Shown here piece after piece: positions 35,314-48,534 of a DNA stretch of 64,000 nt. The notes under the pieces were generated by a model. It made no database searches. It was not told the origin of the DNA and was given only the letters and a program-made list of their open reading frames with translations. Within the stretch, counting starts at the first letter, position 1. Each line of letters opens with the position of its first letter. This DNA is from Asterella californica. Lineage: Eukaryota; Streptophyta; Marchantiopsida; Marchantiales; Aytoniaceae. The DNA lies in assembly GCA_036924285.1 (NCBI GenBank), contig JAYKYS010000009.1, positions 11,408,001 through 11,472,000 on the forward strand. Direction: 5' to 3'. Both the position numbers and the translations under genes were made by a program.

Positions 35314-36138
35314 TTAAATTTGGGCAAGAAGCAACTGTAACTGCAAACGCAATTCCGCAACTAAAATCAACAAGGATTCTTCTTTACATACTCGTGCTGC
35401 AATGACGGCTGCAAGATACTGTCGTCTTGCTCGGTCTGCCCTTCCAATGAGTTCCAAAGGCAAGACCTTCGAGTCTCCACCAGACAGAATAGGTGACTCA
35501 CAAAGAAGGGCAGCATCAGCCCTTGGCGCGAAGAGATCTTCCTCATCTCTGTAACCCTCGGCCTCCAGCATACGGTTCAGAGCAGTAACCTGGCTACGCA
35601 AGGCACCCAGCTCCTCCGCTACAGCCATACGACTCGAAGTTTCCTTCAGATCCCAAGGTCCAGTTTTCAGCATAGCTCGCAATCTATTATTCTCTTCCAG
35701 CACATTTTGTAGAAATTCGTCACTATGCTGTTGAGAAGCTTTTCCCACATGTACACCGTTTGAGTCCTGCGAAACTTCGTTCAGCATGTCCTGAAAGGAC
35801 TGCTTGGGTGACTGCTCAGGGTCCTCACACCCACTCCAAGACATGTAATGGTTCAACGGTTGTCCGGGTGTATGGTAGTCGTCGGATAAGCCTGGCCTTG
35901 ACCTTCTTGGCCGGTTATCTTCCTTAGATTGCCCATGGACTACTTCAACTTTCTGTAAGGTTTTTCGATCCGGCCTTCGGCGAACTGGGGCTGGAGTCAC
36001 AATCAAAGAAGCTTGATGGCTTCTCCTGTGCTCCATAAAAGTCTCCATGAGGGGAAATATCTCCAGAAAATCTTTGTAGAGATTATTGTCCATCCCTCTG
36101 TCATCTCCATTCATCCAATGATGTTCTGAAACCGCCAT
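35314..36138 (-). CDS. Intronless coiled-coil protein, probably plant-specific
   Basis: A 274-residue uninterrupted frame starts at an ATG in good context (AAATGGCGG on the minus strand) and ends at TAA. The N-terminus has a conserved-looking block, YKDFLEIFPLMETFMEHRR, followed by SLIVTPAPVRRRPDRKT. I associate this pattern with an uncharacterised land-plant family, from memory and with limited certainty. Residues about 135-215 are coiled-coil-like (EFLQNVLEENNRLRAML, then EELGALRSQVTALNRMLEAE). The C-terminus is helical and leucine-rich (LLILVAELRLQLQLLL). The middle is basic and polar. There are no membrane segments or signal peptide. An isolated single-exon frame of this length with biased composition is unlikely by chance. 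Function unknown. Confidence 0.75.
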   Translation of the reverse strand: MAVSEHHWMNGDDRGMDNNLYKDFLEIFPLMETFMEHRRSHQASLIVTPAPVRRRPDRKTLQKVEVVHGQSKEDNRPRRSRPGLSDDYHTPGQPLNHYMSWSGCEDPEQSPKQSFQDMLNEVSQDSNGVHVGKASQQHSDEFLQNVLEENNRLRAMLKTGPWDLKETSSRMAVAEELGALRSQVTALNRMLEAEGYRDEEDLFAPRADAALLCESPILSGGDSKVLPLELIGRADRARRQYLAAVIAARVCKEESLLILVAELRLQLQLLLAQI

Positions 36139-39100
36139 TTCCTCTTAGCTTCCCCTCTTGCGTCAAAGACAATCTAGTCACTTGACTGCGACACACATCT
36201 TACTCTTTTCTGCTTCATCTGCAAAGCACAAACTTGTCAGCATGCTCCATTGTTTACGTGGCCTTCCGTGAAAGAAGAATAAACTCTAACCCAGATGACT
36301 GAAGCGTCATTGGAAAATATTTACTTCTGTGCAGTCGAGCTGATAGCAGAAATGGGACTCTTCACAGAGAAATCAGAGTTCAAACTGCCCTAAACGGCCA
36401 CGGACAAGGTACAGAAACTAGTCCCATAGATCTTACCGAATTAAGTTAAAGACGCCCGGTCGTGCTCCCCTGCACCAGTTTCCAAACATCTGAAGCTCTT
36501 GCCGAGAATTCGATCTAGACTCCGAACTCATCGCGTTAAGGGACGCATTGACACTTATTCACCTAAACATCGCTTCCCGTGATCAAGTCGAAACGCGACG
36601 CTTGCTGCATTGTACGTTAACCCGACACTTACCCGCCTTCTCCAACCACACATGCGACAATTCCCATCGACCAGAAACAACTGTCGACTGCTCTGTCCAC
36701 AATAAAACTCTACTCTAATCGACTCTAATCTTGGGCACAGCTATTCCCTCCAGCCTCCATCTTTCCATTTCTCCTCGTAGTCTCACACACTGTCGATTTT
36801 CCTCCTGATCGACGGAAAATCAATCAACGATCCAACTACTCAGCCTCTCACTGAGTCACTCATTCGCAGGACGCACAGAAGCCGACACCGAAGAAAGCAA
36901 AGCAATGTTCCACATCAAACTCAACAGCTGCCGCCCTTGCCCTTCTGCGCAAGTCGTTGTTGTCGTTGGGTTATCCGACTTCGTCATCATGTCTACAATT
37001 ATCGAGCGAGCTTATTTTCTCTTCGAGCGACTTTTCATCCTTTACTTCCAAGTCTAGATCTGGCGCAGGCTCTCGCTGCAAAACCATATGGTCTTCCGTT
37101 GTTCTGTTTTGGATGGATAGCCTCGCCGTGAGTTTTGAGTGCCCAGCACGAGGAACAGCAGACCGCCAAGCCACGGCCCACAGGAGGGCTCTGCCTTCTT
37201 CGGAGGAATTTTACTGAACATTTTACATTACAGAAGTACTGTACGTGGTGGGCCTGCTGAACTCTTTCAACTGGATCCTAGTCCCGGGGCCGGCGCCGGG
37301 GCCGTGGTTGAACCCCGTACTTCATCAAGTTCATCTGCGTTGTCCGTGTCTACATATATGCCACGTGTCGCTCACCCAAGGTGCTTCGACCACCAGATCT
37401 GGTCGAATTCATGCTGTTGTATTCTAGCCGGCAAAGGACGGAACAGCACCGTCCGATACAGTTTTGATAGCGCTCCAGCACATCCACATCCACTCGCTTG
37501 AATTTTGTCAGGGACTGGACCGACTGGACTGGAGTCGCTGGACCGATCCAAGTACCTGCAGCTGTTTGTCGGTCTGTCGTGCCACCGTCCATGTTCTTCG
37601 TAGAGGCAACCTCAAGTTAGACTCCAAGTTAGTTTCTTGCTGCTTCCAGGAGAACTCCTAATCTGTAAGCGAGGAATTGACACGTCTTTAGGAGATCCAT
37701 GTCTTTTATGGTCACGTCCTCAGTGCACTGTTTCACCTTTTACAGGACAACGTTGGCGTATCTTCTTCCTTCATCAGTTTTGTGAAACCTTCAGGACTCA
37801 TTCAAATCTCTTTACCAGGGTTGGACTGGTAAGACTATTCCTTCTAGTAGATGGATGGTCAATAGGGCCACATGAACGAAACCTCGAACTCTGAATATCC
37901 CACGATGACGACTGTGCTCGCATGATACACGCCTAAATCCTCAGAGCGCCCAAGTTGGTGAATACAATGTAGCCTCTGATATGAACAGTAGAGCATCTTT
38001 CGTTTGACGAGAGTGGTAAGGTGTTGACACTGAATTATTCTTGGCAAGGGAAAGTGTCAAATGTAAATGCGTTTGCATCTCGACTAGCTTTTATATACTG
38101 AGAGCTGTCTGCCAAGCTTCACGTGAAGCTACGGTACGAATCAAGTCGGGTAAACTCTGAAGATCCGAAACTACTGGAGGCGCAACTGGAGCAACTAACA
38201 ATTTCCAATCCCTACTGACTCAGAAATGATTGCTTCCATAAAATTTCGGAAAAGATATTTTTCTAACAGGCGAGGCTCGTTCCTCACGTAACCTTGTAAG
38301 AAGTTCGGGAAAGCATCTCGACCTACAATCGACATGCATCTGTAAGTCTATCAATGTAACACAGATAACGCAAGTCACTCCTGCAGTTATATGAGGACAC
38401 GAGATACTTCCTGCGGACAGACAGAAACAGACTACTGTCGTTTCACACGATTCAAGCGCATATGAAGCCACGACTGCGCACGAATGAGGTTATAGCGCCA
38501 AACGATGTCTGATGGTAAGAATGGTAGTAGACATAGTAATCTGGGTCAAAATATTCCCATGGTATACAAACGTTTACTTAACATAACTATAAGTAAGTTT
38601 AGTTCGGCTGAACATTCTCAAGTCGTGTGCGCACTATAATGATGCGCATAGAGAACCAAAACCGGCAACAGAATTGTAACTCTAAAAGTGACGGCTACCT
38701 CAGCCTTCGTTTAATGAATGGAGAGAGACAGAAGGGTATGAATAAGATTCTGAGGTCAAGAATCCAAGGTGCAATTACACAACCCTGGGTTGACACCTCC
38801 AATCTATAGTGGTTCATGTCGTTTCAGGAGACAGCTGGAAGTCTGTTACTACCTGTCTTGCAAGAAACCAAGTCTACTACTCTACACTACGATCCTTAGA
38901 ACGACGGATGGACGAATGGATTTGCGCCCTTGAGCTGCACCTGTTTCTCCTAAGCCCATAGTACATGAAATGAGAAAGAATCATAGAAGGAATGAGGACC
39001 CGTTCACAAACTCTTCAAAGTCCACACAACTCCAATATCCGTTGATGGATCCATCTATTAGATCGCAGATTTACAATGATGATAGTATCACCCGCTCCTT

Positions 39101-39950
39101 GACACACGATTTCTTCATTGATCTATGTGTTTAAGGGGCTCAGCTTCAGGGTCAAGCACCTTATCATCATCCCAGTTGTCCTGTGATACTTCTGCAAACA
39201 TCACACCCTGTTACTACCATCACATATTACAACTGATTCATAAAACCTACTACCTTTACTGCCACGCCATTTTCAAGCTTCCCAGGCTTCTTGGGAATGC
39301 TGTAACCGACCAGAAACGACGACACTCCTAACTGTACTTGGCTGGCAAAGTAGTTACCCTTAGGACTTCCAGCAAGTCCATGCTTCAGCGACATATATCA
39401 GCTGATTGCTCTGCTCTGGCTCCTTATCAGCCTGTAGCAGGTGGCTGAATCATTGGAGTCCACTAACCAACCAAGAAATGTATCGCGCAGACACAAATGG
39501 TTGAGAGCTTGTACACAGGGGACCACATTTAAGAGTCGGTCCCAACATAAACTCCACCGTGTATCGACCAGAGGCGGCCGCAGAAATTCAACTCTAAGAC
39601 ATCTACCTAAACACGTACGGCCCTGCGAAAAACCAGCCTTGTGTTTATGAGTACTACTGGTCTGCATATCAATAGCTGGAGAGGAATAAGTTAAGTGCTC
39701 CAGTTATTTGACCCCCAGTCACGCAGCAATTATGAACAACCTGAATCCACCCACCACGATGCCCAAACCCAACGAAACGGTTTGGGAAAGGGGAAGGGAA
39801 GGGGTTGAACGATAGTCGACCCTCCTTTATCTCATTCAGTGTACAAGACAAAGAAGAACTCTTGCCTTCATGCGCTGGTAAACATCTGAAAGGAATTTTA
39901 AGCAGTCGGAACCGGCAGCACTGGCTTTTTCGCTATGCTTGTGACGACCT
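36139..39950. other. Intergenic, upstream of the coiled-coil gene and downstream of the transporter
   Basis: Contains the presumed promoter of the minus-strand gene at 35314-36138. No convincing exon, RNA gene or repeat was found. Open frames at 36937-37661 overlap on both strands and look spurious. Confidence 0.35.
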
Positions 39951-42900
39951 TCAGACTTTACCACCCAGGGTTGTAATGACTTGTAGAGGGATAGCACGTG
40001 GAAGTCCAGAAAGAATAGGACGAGTGAAAGACGATTGAAGAGCCGGAAAGGATCTTGTGTGAACATTAGTCGGCTTTCGATGCGTTATGCGGGAAAGGCA
40101 GTTACGATGAGTTGGGACCTCTTTGGGCGAGGACTTCGGAGGAGGGGCAGTTAGGGGAACAACAAGGGAGTCTCCACTGAAGGGAGCAGAAGAACTGTTG
40201 AGGACGACGTCAGAATCTGAGGTAAAGGAGTTGGATTGGTCACCTACATTTGGGGAAGCTGGAAAATTAAAGCTGAAAGTAGTCAGAGAAAAGGAAGAAA
40301 TATCGTCTCCGAACCAAATACTTCAGATCTACTTGCTAATGTACGCGATACCTGCTAGTGTCCTAAATTGCATGAAAACTGTCGAAAAGTTATCTGAATC
40401 AATATGCATTTCGTGGTCTGTACTTACTCAATCTTTGCTGTTTCTCGACCACAACCATGAGTCTTCGTTGCAACACAGCAGCCATAGCAAGGAAAATTGA
40501 GCACATCCCAAACATTACTGGTATCGGGAACGCACTCACCTGTAGTACAAATAAACAACACTAATGATTAAAGGCAAATTCAGCTGATGATTCGACCGGT
40601 TACAACGGAGCAGAACACATGTAGACATCGGTACGTCAATCAACAGAGTGAGCGATTAACAAATTACAGCTTACGGTGCTGAGAAGGCAACTTACATTGG
40701 CTAGCACAATGCACACAAAGATATTGAGAGGAATCCGGAAAAAGTTCATGATGGTACTCCGTGACTCTTCAGGAATGTAAATTGATCTCATCTTCATGAT
40801 TGATGGCCAAAAGATACCAACACAAGCCTCAAATATGCAGAATCCCAGAAACAAAAGACGTCCCGAAAATGTCATTTCGGTTGACTCGGAAATTGCTTCA
40901 TCCACGAGAAACTGCAGAAAGAAACTGCAAGGTCAGTTCCTGACAAGAATACTTGCAAGTCAGAACCCAGGGAGCAAAATACCACATTAGTTGCCTGTGA
41001 GTAGACTGAACACCCAGAATAAGGCCAACTTCATCATGGAACTCCACTATTTAGTATCTAAAAGGTTCGAGGGGCGCAGGTCATTTAAACAGTTACAAAG
41101 CACTACAAGCGACAAGCGTCACAGGAAAACCCTCTCGACGAAGCATCACGTTCCTACGTACCATGCACCTCTAAAACTAGACTTAGGGCATGTGGATGCC
41201 TTCTTACGTTGATAATGACCGGAAGCATGAGCGAGCCTGCTGAAACCAGGAATACCACTTGCATATAGCCTTCAACCTTTAGCCGAGTCATCAGGCGAGA
41301 CGCCAAGGAACTACCCAACATGGAGGACAACATGAAGGTCGCAAAAATAAACCCGTGCGGGATGAGAATCTTGCTGGTAGGAGCTAAAGCGGGTGTCCAA
41401 AGAAAGACGAAAGTGTACATTGAACCCTCGAAAAGAGATTGAATTGCTCCGAGCAGTGCGATCTTCTCATCTACATTTACAAACCGCGAAAACGTGTTAG
41501 ACTGGACGCCTTGAAAAGTCACATGGAGCTCTCAAAGTCACCCGAAAGAACAGAAAGCCCTTCAGATCGACCCCTCCGTCCACAGCCAAACATGTACGTT
41601 GGTACATGAGTATCATAGCAGTTTGAATCAAGAACTATGCTCACACACTAATGTAACACCCAAAACCTAGAGAGCCCAGCGGGAAGTACATATATTCGTA
41701 TACGAGAACGGCAGGTCGAATCAAGAACCACGCTCACTCACTTAGGTAGACCGCAAGAACCCGGCGAAGCATAAAGTGAGTAGCAAATAGGGACAAAATG
41801 TGCGCTAATTCGAAGTCTGGAGTTAAGCAAAATTTGTAACCAAAGGGCGGACCAATGGGAATGTGTATTGCGAAGCACATTTCGCAAGATGTTTCCCTCG
41901 GGTATAGAGTGCCGTACCGTTTACATGTAGAGCGGATATGCGAGCGGATGGAAGTCTCTGTGATGCAGAAAACACTGTCTAAAGTGCAGAAGAAGCGAGT
42001 TATCTAGCACAAGTGAAGAAAGGGATAGTGTGGGTCTGTTGGAAGCGAAGTACATATATTCGTACGTCGAGAATGGAAGATTTTATCAAGACCATGGAAG
42101 CGAAGTATATTATGAGAAGCAGCCAAACATACAGTAAAATTTTACAGGAAACAACAAGAAGCCCGAAATGTTCCAGAGTACTACTTCTGAGTAACAACCA
42201 TTTTCCGCGGAAGAAGGATCCAGACTGCCCGTGTTCATGCCGATCAAGACCAATACACAAATGGTTTGCCGCGTCCCCTACCTGAAGCGATCGCTGCCGC
42301 CGCAGTTTGGAACTGCACGAGTAAATTCTTGCTGTCAGTTGGATCTCCGTAATTTTCCGCCCAGCTGAACATGATGATACCCATACCAACAGCTAACAGA
42401 ACAGCTGCGGCATCGAAAGGTGCAACCGGGCCAAATCCCAGAGTCCCAGCCAGAGTGTTTCCCACCAGACCGGCCAAGATAGCTGTGAGGCCGTTCCCAA
42501 GAAAGATTGCCTTCGAAAATGTCAAGGACAACCACTGTGCCTCGAAACCTCTCTGCTCGTAACCAATAATATGCAAGATATCAGCATGCATGCGAATCAA
42601 TTACAACTCGGGTTGACAAAAGGACTAAAAACTGAGTACTGGGGTACACGTAGCCAAGAGAGACGTAAGGAGTGTACCTTGAAGTGCTCAGCCACTAGCC
42701 AAGATTCGAATGCAGAGAAGAGAAGGGATGTCGCGATTCCTCCCAATATACGGCCCACCATTAATACCTCATACTTGGGTGAGTGTTTCGTGAAACAACT
42801 CAGCATGTATGTGATGCAGTATAAAACGCTTGCCTTCTTGCGGCCGCTGCCAAACGTTACAAGTATTAGTACATGATTTAAGGGACGTCAACAACAAGAA

Positions 42901-43971
42901 TCCATCGCAACAACAATGTAGAACTGTCGGCGCTGAGCTTAATTCAGTTTCGATCGGCGACAACTATCTAAAAGCATAGAGGTACAGGCAGACTATACTC
43001 ACTGCTTATCTGCGAGAGAGCCTACAATGGTGCCGAACAACATCGAGGATCCAAAGCCAGCGATAAAAAGCCGGCCGATTTCGCCCTCAGTGTAACCATA
43101 GTACTGATACAGTGCATAGACGTAAGGCCCTTGAAGCCAGTCTCCAGCTGTAAGGCAGGACCATTTACCGGATTGTCAGTGGAATTTGGTTCACTATCGT
43201 TCCACTTAATTCTCGAACGTAGGAACCTCACCAGTCAAAATCCTTCGACTTTGGAACTTCATACCAACATTCTCTGCAGCAAAAAGGATAAAGGACCTAA
43301 ACCTAGCAAAGACAAGTCAAGATCATTCTAGAAAACCAACGACATAACGATACATGTCCGCCTAAGCTACCACATTGGCAGTGATCACGGCAAATAAGAT
43401 ACAGCTTAACAAAAAAGATGGAACACGCCACCAATGCAAGGCCATGGATACGTAGACTGCGGACAAATATTACCCTCACTCCCACTGCCACTACACAACA
43501 AGTTGATCGACGTCGCTTGGACGTCCAAAAACGCAGTGTAACTTTCCACATTGAGCAACTAAATCGACGGACTTAAGACGGCACTAGGGCAGAAGCAGCT
43601 GCTGTTTTGGCCGGACGACTACTCGCGCCTCATTCGTTGATCTTTTCCACCAACGTTCACATCTTAATCTAATCTGTGCCCCAGAAAATACATTTCACAA
43701 CGCAGACACTCCACATCTGCTCCTGGATCGAAACGACAATTCTGAGCTGAAAGATAATGTGGATGGGCCACAAAAACATCCAAACTTTCGCTTAGAGAAG
43801 CAAGGAGTACACGTGCATACCCATCATAAGAGAATAGACGACCAAATAGTTGTTCTTGAAAGCCGAGAATGCCGACGAAGTGGTGATGCGATCCTTTTGA
43901 CCCTTGCCGAGCTCCATGGCTGCCAACACCGCGACCTGTACACCGAAGACCACATAATAGAAGGACTCCAT
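39951..43971 (-). CDS. Molybdate-anion transporter-like MFS protein (MFSD5/MOT2 type)
   Basis: Exons on the minus strand: 43971-43821, 43147-43003, 42846-42678, 42552-42282, 41470-41208, 40911-40696, 40539-40428, 40258-39951. All borders are GT-AG and in phase. The start is MESFYYVVFGVQVAVLAAME. Plant-family landmarks follow: AGDWLQGPYVYALY, the MFS motif-A signature GSLADKHGRK across exons 2-3, SAFESWLVAEH, LSLTFSKAIFLGNG, DEKIALLGAIQSLFEGSMYT, FLWTPALAP, FEACVGIFWPSIMKMRS and NFFRIPLNIFVCIVLANV, then a final helix and RRLMVV. This implies a multi-helix (about 12) membrane transporter; the animal and algal relatives move molybdate, so substrate is by family. Two C-termini are possible: reading through exon 7 to TGA (40399) gives 451 residues, near the usual plant length; splicing to exon 8 gives 544 with a Ser/Pro tail. 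Confidence 0.93.
41530..42245. repeat. Intron 4 of the transporter with internal repeats
   Basis: AAGTACATATATTCGTA occurs near 41693 and 42047, each followed by a CGAGAA(C/T)GG word. TCAAGAACTATGCTCAC and TCAAGAACCACGCTCAC occur near 41627 and 41720. The repeats point to local duplication of inserted sequence within the intron. Confidence 0.55.
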
Positions 43972-46120
43972 GGCTGCCTGCTCGCAACTAGCACAGTTCC
44001 AACTTCGTTCTAGTCAATGCGTGCCCACTCGCTTGAGCCGCAGTTTCTGCTGTTTACTCCCTCTTCCGGCTCGTTACCTAGCGATATTGCTCGCTCCCAG
44101 CAAACATGTCTTCCTCGTTCAACCGCTCGCAGGCTGAAAGGTCTGTTCCACTGCCTGCCTCACCTCTCTTCGCTTCTCGGCTCGTCCCCTTCCTCCTCGG
44201 TGACAGTGAACAAACTGAAGCGAGATGACACCAACAGAAAAAGAGAGAAGTGCCCTTGATCTCGACAGAAGCTTTATTGGTGTTCTGTAATTTATATTTT
44301 CATCCCTCTATGACCATACAGCCAGCAGTAAAATGGAGGTCGGTCAGCAAGTCTACATCATAACAAGAAAGCCAACTGTAGAATGAGATGATGAGCGTTA
44401 GATTCACAGTTGAAATTTTCCTCTCCCTTCCCTTCTATCCTTCCTCTTGAGAGGCCAAACACAAGGCAAACCAAATAAATAACCAATCAAGAAGCAGGTA
44501 ACGTTCAGCATCAAAGCAAACCGGATCAACGCAGCGGAGCTAGCACTTGCAGACCAGCATCTTCCAGTTTATGGACAATCAGGCCCACAGCTCCTAAATT
44601 TGGGTACGAAGATAGAACTCAGATTGTTCTGTCTCCAGTTTAGCATCCAGTTTAGTTCTGTCGTTACCTCGCTCTTCTCTCTTGCTCGCGCGTTGTCATT
44701 CAACATCATCCCTTCCCGTCCAACCACAACTTGGCTAGCAACAGCCATAGCTAGTCATACGTAATAAAAGCACTCACATGATAGTCTCGCTCACTTATTC
44801 ATTCATTCGACTATGCAGTGATGGTGGACGTTGCCCACTACCGGTTTCCACCCATACGACCGGTACCGTACACCGCCACAGCCAAGTGCTTGACATCTGT
44901 CCATACGCCATCGGCAACAAAGCTGCTGTTTCTGCTGAAAAGTGCTTTCTCTCTGCTGCTCTGACAACGCCCTCACCCCAGACAAAATTATCCTCAAGGT
45001 CCTCCGCTATCTCTCCCTCTCATCACATGGACGCATGAAAGGTTTTAGAAGAATCCACCCTTTTCCTTCTTTCACCATCCCTCCCCCTCCAGCCCTGTCC
45101 TCTGGTCTCTACTCCATTCTTTATCATCCCCTCCCGCTATCTCAGCTCGACTACCGGGAGTGAATCGGCCTACTGCTGGTCAGCCTGAGTCTACGAGTCG
45201 CGCTGGATGAGTTGTGTTTCCCCTTTTACTTCTCCTATCCCGGCAGGATTCCTCCAAGTATAGAGACGAAGTTGAGTCAAATTTCAAAATCAGATGGTGC
45301 ACTTGTTTGATTTGCGGAGTTAGTTAGTTGCTGACGTGAGTCTGGAACCACCTGTCACAAGGTTTTTTTACGGTCACCTGAAAACTGAACTGAGTACTAG
45401 AAGACATCTCTTTATGTTCTTCCCGAGAAGAGTCTCGTTCCTCCTCATTTAGATGTTTGCTTTGATGAGGCGGCTTCTGATGGTGTATGTGGCATTATGT
45501 GATTGGGCCCGACATGGCATGGCACTTCCATGGGAAGGAGTACCGTACATACTTTCTCAGCGTTACTTCCTCTTATAGAATCATGATCAGCTTTTGGGAC
45601 TATAGCCACTGAAGCCAGCCAGCCAGGACCGGAGGTTACCCTACACGAGACACATAAGGAGTGAACAACCTGGACCATTCGATGGGTTTGAGCCTTGAGG
45701 CGTGTGAAAGAAACTGGCAATCATCCACTGATCTCCAACTCTTGCCTGGATTCCAGAGTGCGGTTTGTATGGTTAACTGTAAATGTTCCATGTACTGCAT
45801 GCGCACTCCGAGCCTGTCACAAGTTCTCCCTCCTCACACATTGCTATTCGTTTCCTAGTGCTTACCAGCACCAGCATTATGTGCGTTCTTGTAGCATCCT
45901 TTTTTAGCCTTTTAGTTCACTTTGGAGCTTCGGAACGGAACACTAACATTTGTCGTAGCACCAACCCAACCTACTCTAAAAAGAAGTTTCGGATCCCATA
46001 TTCATCTTCCACTTATATGTAAGTATCTGAATTTATGACTCGAATAATTCAGATCTGTGCATATCTATGCATGAGAGAAGACCGTTGGGAAAAAGATGTT
46101 TTGATTACAAAATTCACTTA
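43972..46120. other. Upstream region of the transporter gene; otherwise unassigned
   Basis: Holds the presumed promoter and 5' UTR of the minus-strand transporter gene just right of 43971. Pyrimidine-rich stretches are common at 44000-45200. No gene is recognised. Confidence 0.35.
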
Positions 46121-46124
46121 TGAT

Positions 46125-47065
46125 GTTATCATATCAATATAAAATTTATTCTAGAAAACACGAAGATCTTAGCTGTGGAAGTATAATGTGCAGAACACAT
46201 ACAGAGAGAGAAAATATCATGAAAATTATCTTCTATACGCTAACCTTCACCCTATGTACAGTTTTGTCTTCTCTCTATAAGCCACAAACCTGATAAACAT
46301 AACTACGTAGTTTGTAATTTGGACCCGAGTCCTTAAACAAGTGTTTGAACCCAAACCTATGATAAGAATGATAAAAGCGTAACTTGGAATAAGAAAAACA
46401 TCCACTTGCTAACAAAAATTTCACAACAGTATACCGCATCCAAAACATAATTGAAAACCCACCCGTGTATATGCTTGTGGTAGAAACAAGCTATATACGA
46501 GTTCACCTAATCAACTAGAAATGGAACTAGTTGAAAATATCAAAATCCATAGCAAAAGAATTGAAAAGAGTCTATTTGAGAATTTTCTCTTTTCATCGAA
46601 CGGTTTTCAGATATCAATAGGATATTCTCTAATAACACCTTTGGCTCTAATAATCTTCAGGTTCGACTCTCAACCGTCGAGATATCATCAACTTTTTATC
46701 ATAAGTGATCAAATCTTCAAACCTCCTCTTTGTAGCTTAAAGCCACGCACATCAACAAAATAGATCGCTTGATCTATAACTGATCTTTCCTTAAAGGTAT
46801 ATCTTTTGATCTCAACGACATTTCAAATAAGTAATTTGGAGTTTTTTTCATGAAAAATGATAAGAAATTTGGTCGTAAGAAATCCAAAACTGATGTAAAT
46901 CTATCCCCTATGGCTCAACTTCACTTGTCATACACAACACAACAACCTAATCTACGTACGATCTTCTTTTATAGATGAAGACTCTTTTAATGTATTTTGC
47001 ACCAAGAACGAAAATCTTGACCCACTGATCATGAAGAACAAAGCATCCTTAAGTTACAAGTGAAT
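46125..47065. repeat. LTR-like direct repeat, left copy
   Basis: Diverged but colinear with 48535-49505. Shared landmarks in order: GCTGTGG near a GTGC(A/T)GAACA word, CTTGCTAACAAAA, CCCA(C)CCGTGTATA versus CACCCATGTATA, AACTAGAA, TCATCGAACGGT versus TCGTCAAACGGT, AATAA(T/C)CTTCAG, GATCTTCTTTTAT versus GGTCTTCTCTTAT, GACTCTTT versus GATTCTTT, and CAAGTTACAAG/CAAGTTGTAAG with GTGAAT/GCGAAT. Two colinear repeats of about 950 bp separated by about 1.5 kb fit an old LTR retrotransposon or a large non-coding (LARD-like) derivative. Confidence 0.55.
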
Positions 47066-48534
47066 AAGAATTGAGAGTTTGAACGATATCAAGTATCAGA
47101 TATCAGGATAAAAGTCATGATGAAAAATTTCAGATATCAGATAAATGTTGCATCGTTTTGGTCCATCCAGCGAGTTCGCTAGTTGGACAAAGAGAACAAC
47201 CTTCCATATAATTACAAAATCGGCAAAGTCGTCAAGTAGTTGTAAGAAAAGGAAATAACATGGAGAGATGAATTATTTTAGATGCTCATTTTGTCCAACT
47301 AGCGAGCTTGAATATATTCTACTGCACTTGTGAATACAAATAAGATATTTGAATGTGCCACGAGGAAACGAGCCATGGATTTCACACCAAACATCCATGA
47401 TATATTTTTTGCACATGAGGATGCTGGCTCATGTACAGCTGCATTCAGATCCGACACCTTAGTGTTTAGTGATCATAGATATTATACAATGATAGACGAG
47501 ATCTAATATGACTCATCTCAGCTCTTTTGGTGACCTCGTCTTGTTTAAAGTTTCAAATATAAAGCAACAACGTGGTCCTAAAGTTTTTCCGAGCGTTCAG
47601 TTCTAATCCAACAATGATTTCCTCACATTCTCATGGAGTATTAGAAGATATGCAAACAATCCTCGATGATTTGAGTGAAGTAGAGGAGATTTACGCATTG
47701 ATCATCACAGATATGGATCATCAGATCGAACAAAGATGTCAAGACTGTGAGCTCCATATCAGACTATCATCTCGTGCAAAGCGAGGAACCAAAGATGCTT
47801 GATGCATACTCAGAGGAGTTTAAGATTATCCTGAACGTTGAAACTTCAGACACAAACATAGAAATTATTGTTATTTTCTCTGATGAGGATATTCTGCAAA
47901 GCATGTATTTATGACATTGGCAAGCCATAAACCTTGGGACCAAAGCGAGAATTTTGATCTCGTCAGAAGCATACTCTCAATCTTGTTGACATACATAGAG
48001 GGAGTTCTAATCATCGCGGATGAAAATGAATGACCGTAGTTGCCATTCTTTTGTAGTTCTATTCTGTCCATTCAGATCTTATGACATGTGGGTCATCGTC
48101 AGATACGTTTTGTATTGATCGGTGGTCCGACAAGTTCTACAGTATACGAAGTTACCATCTGGTGATCCTCATCAGATGGTAAAGGTTTTCAGAGAGACAT
48201 ACCATATATCAATTTTCGTGAACTATCTTGATCCTCCAAGTTTGCAATCACGAAGTTGATCAATACACTCAACTAAGCTCACGAGATAGGCAAGAAGTCA
48301 CTCCTCTGTTGGAAGTATCAAATATGGATAGGTAAATACGTGGATCACACGCTATACTTCCTCAAAGAAATAGACAAATAGTTAATTGACTTGATCCGAT
48401 ATAGCACGTACCAGACAAGGTACCCACATGATGTAAGAGACGCAACAAAATACGTCAGACCTTGATTGTACAAGACTAACGCGGGTAGATATTCTTACGT
48501 AAATAAAGGTATGCCTATTTTCTCAAGACATCAC
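47066..48534. mobile_element. Internal region between the LTR-like repeats
   Basis: No polymerase, integrase or protease motif is visible. A 76-codon + frame (47572-47802, with SSHSHGVLEDMQTILDDLSE) is the only suggestive stretch. A short inverted pair lies at about 47168-47192 (GTTCGCTAGTTGGACAAA) and about 47287-47310 (TTTGTCCAACTAGCGAGC). Confidence 0.4.
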
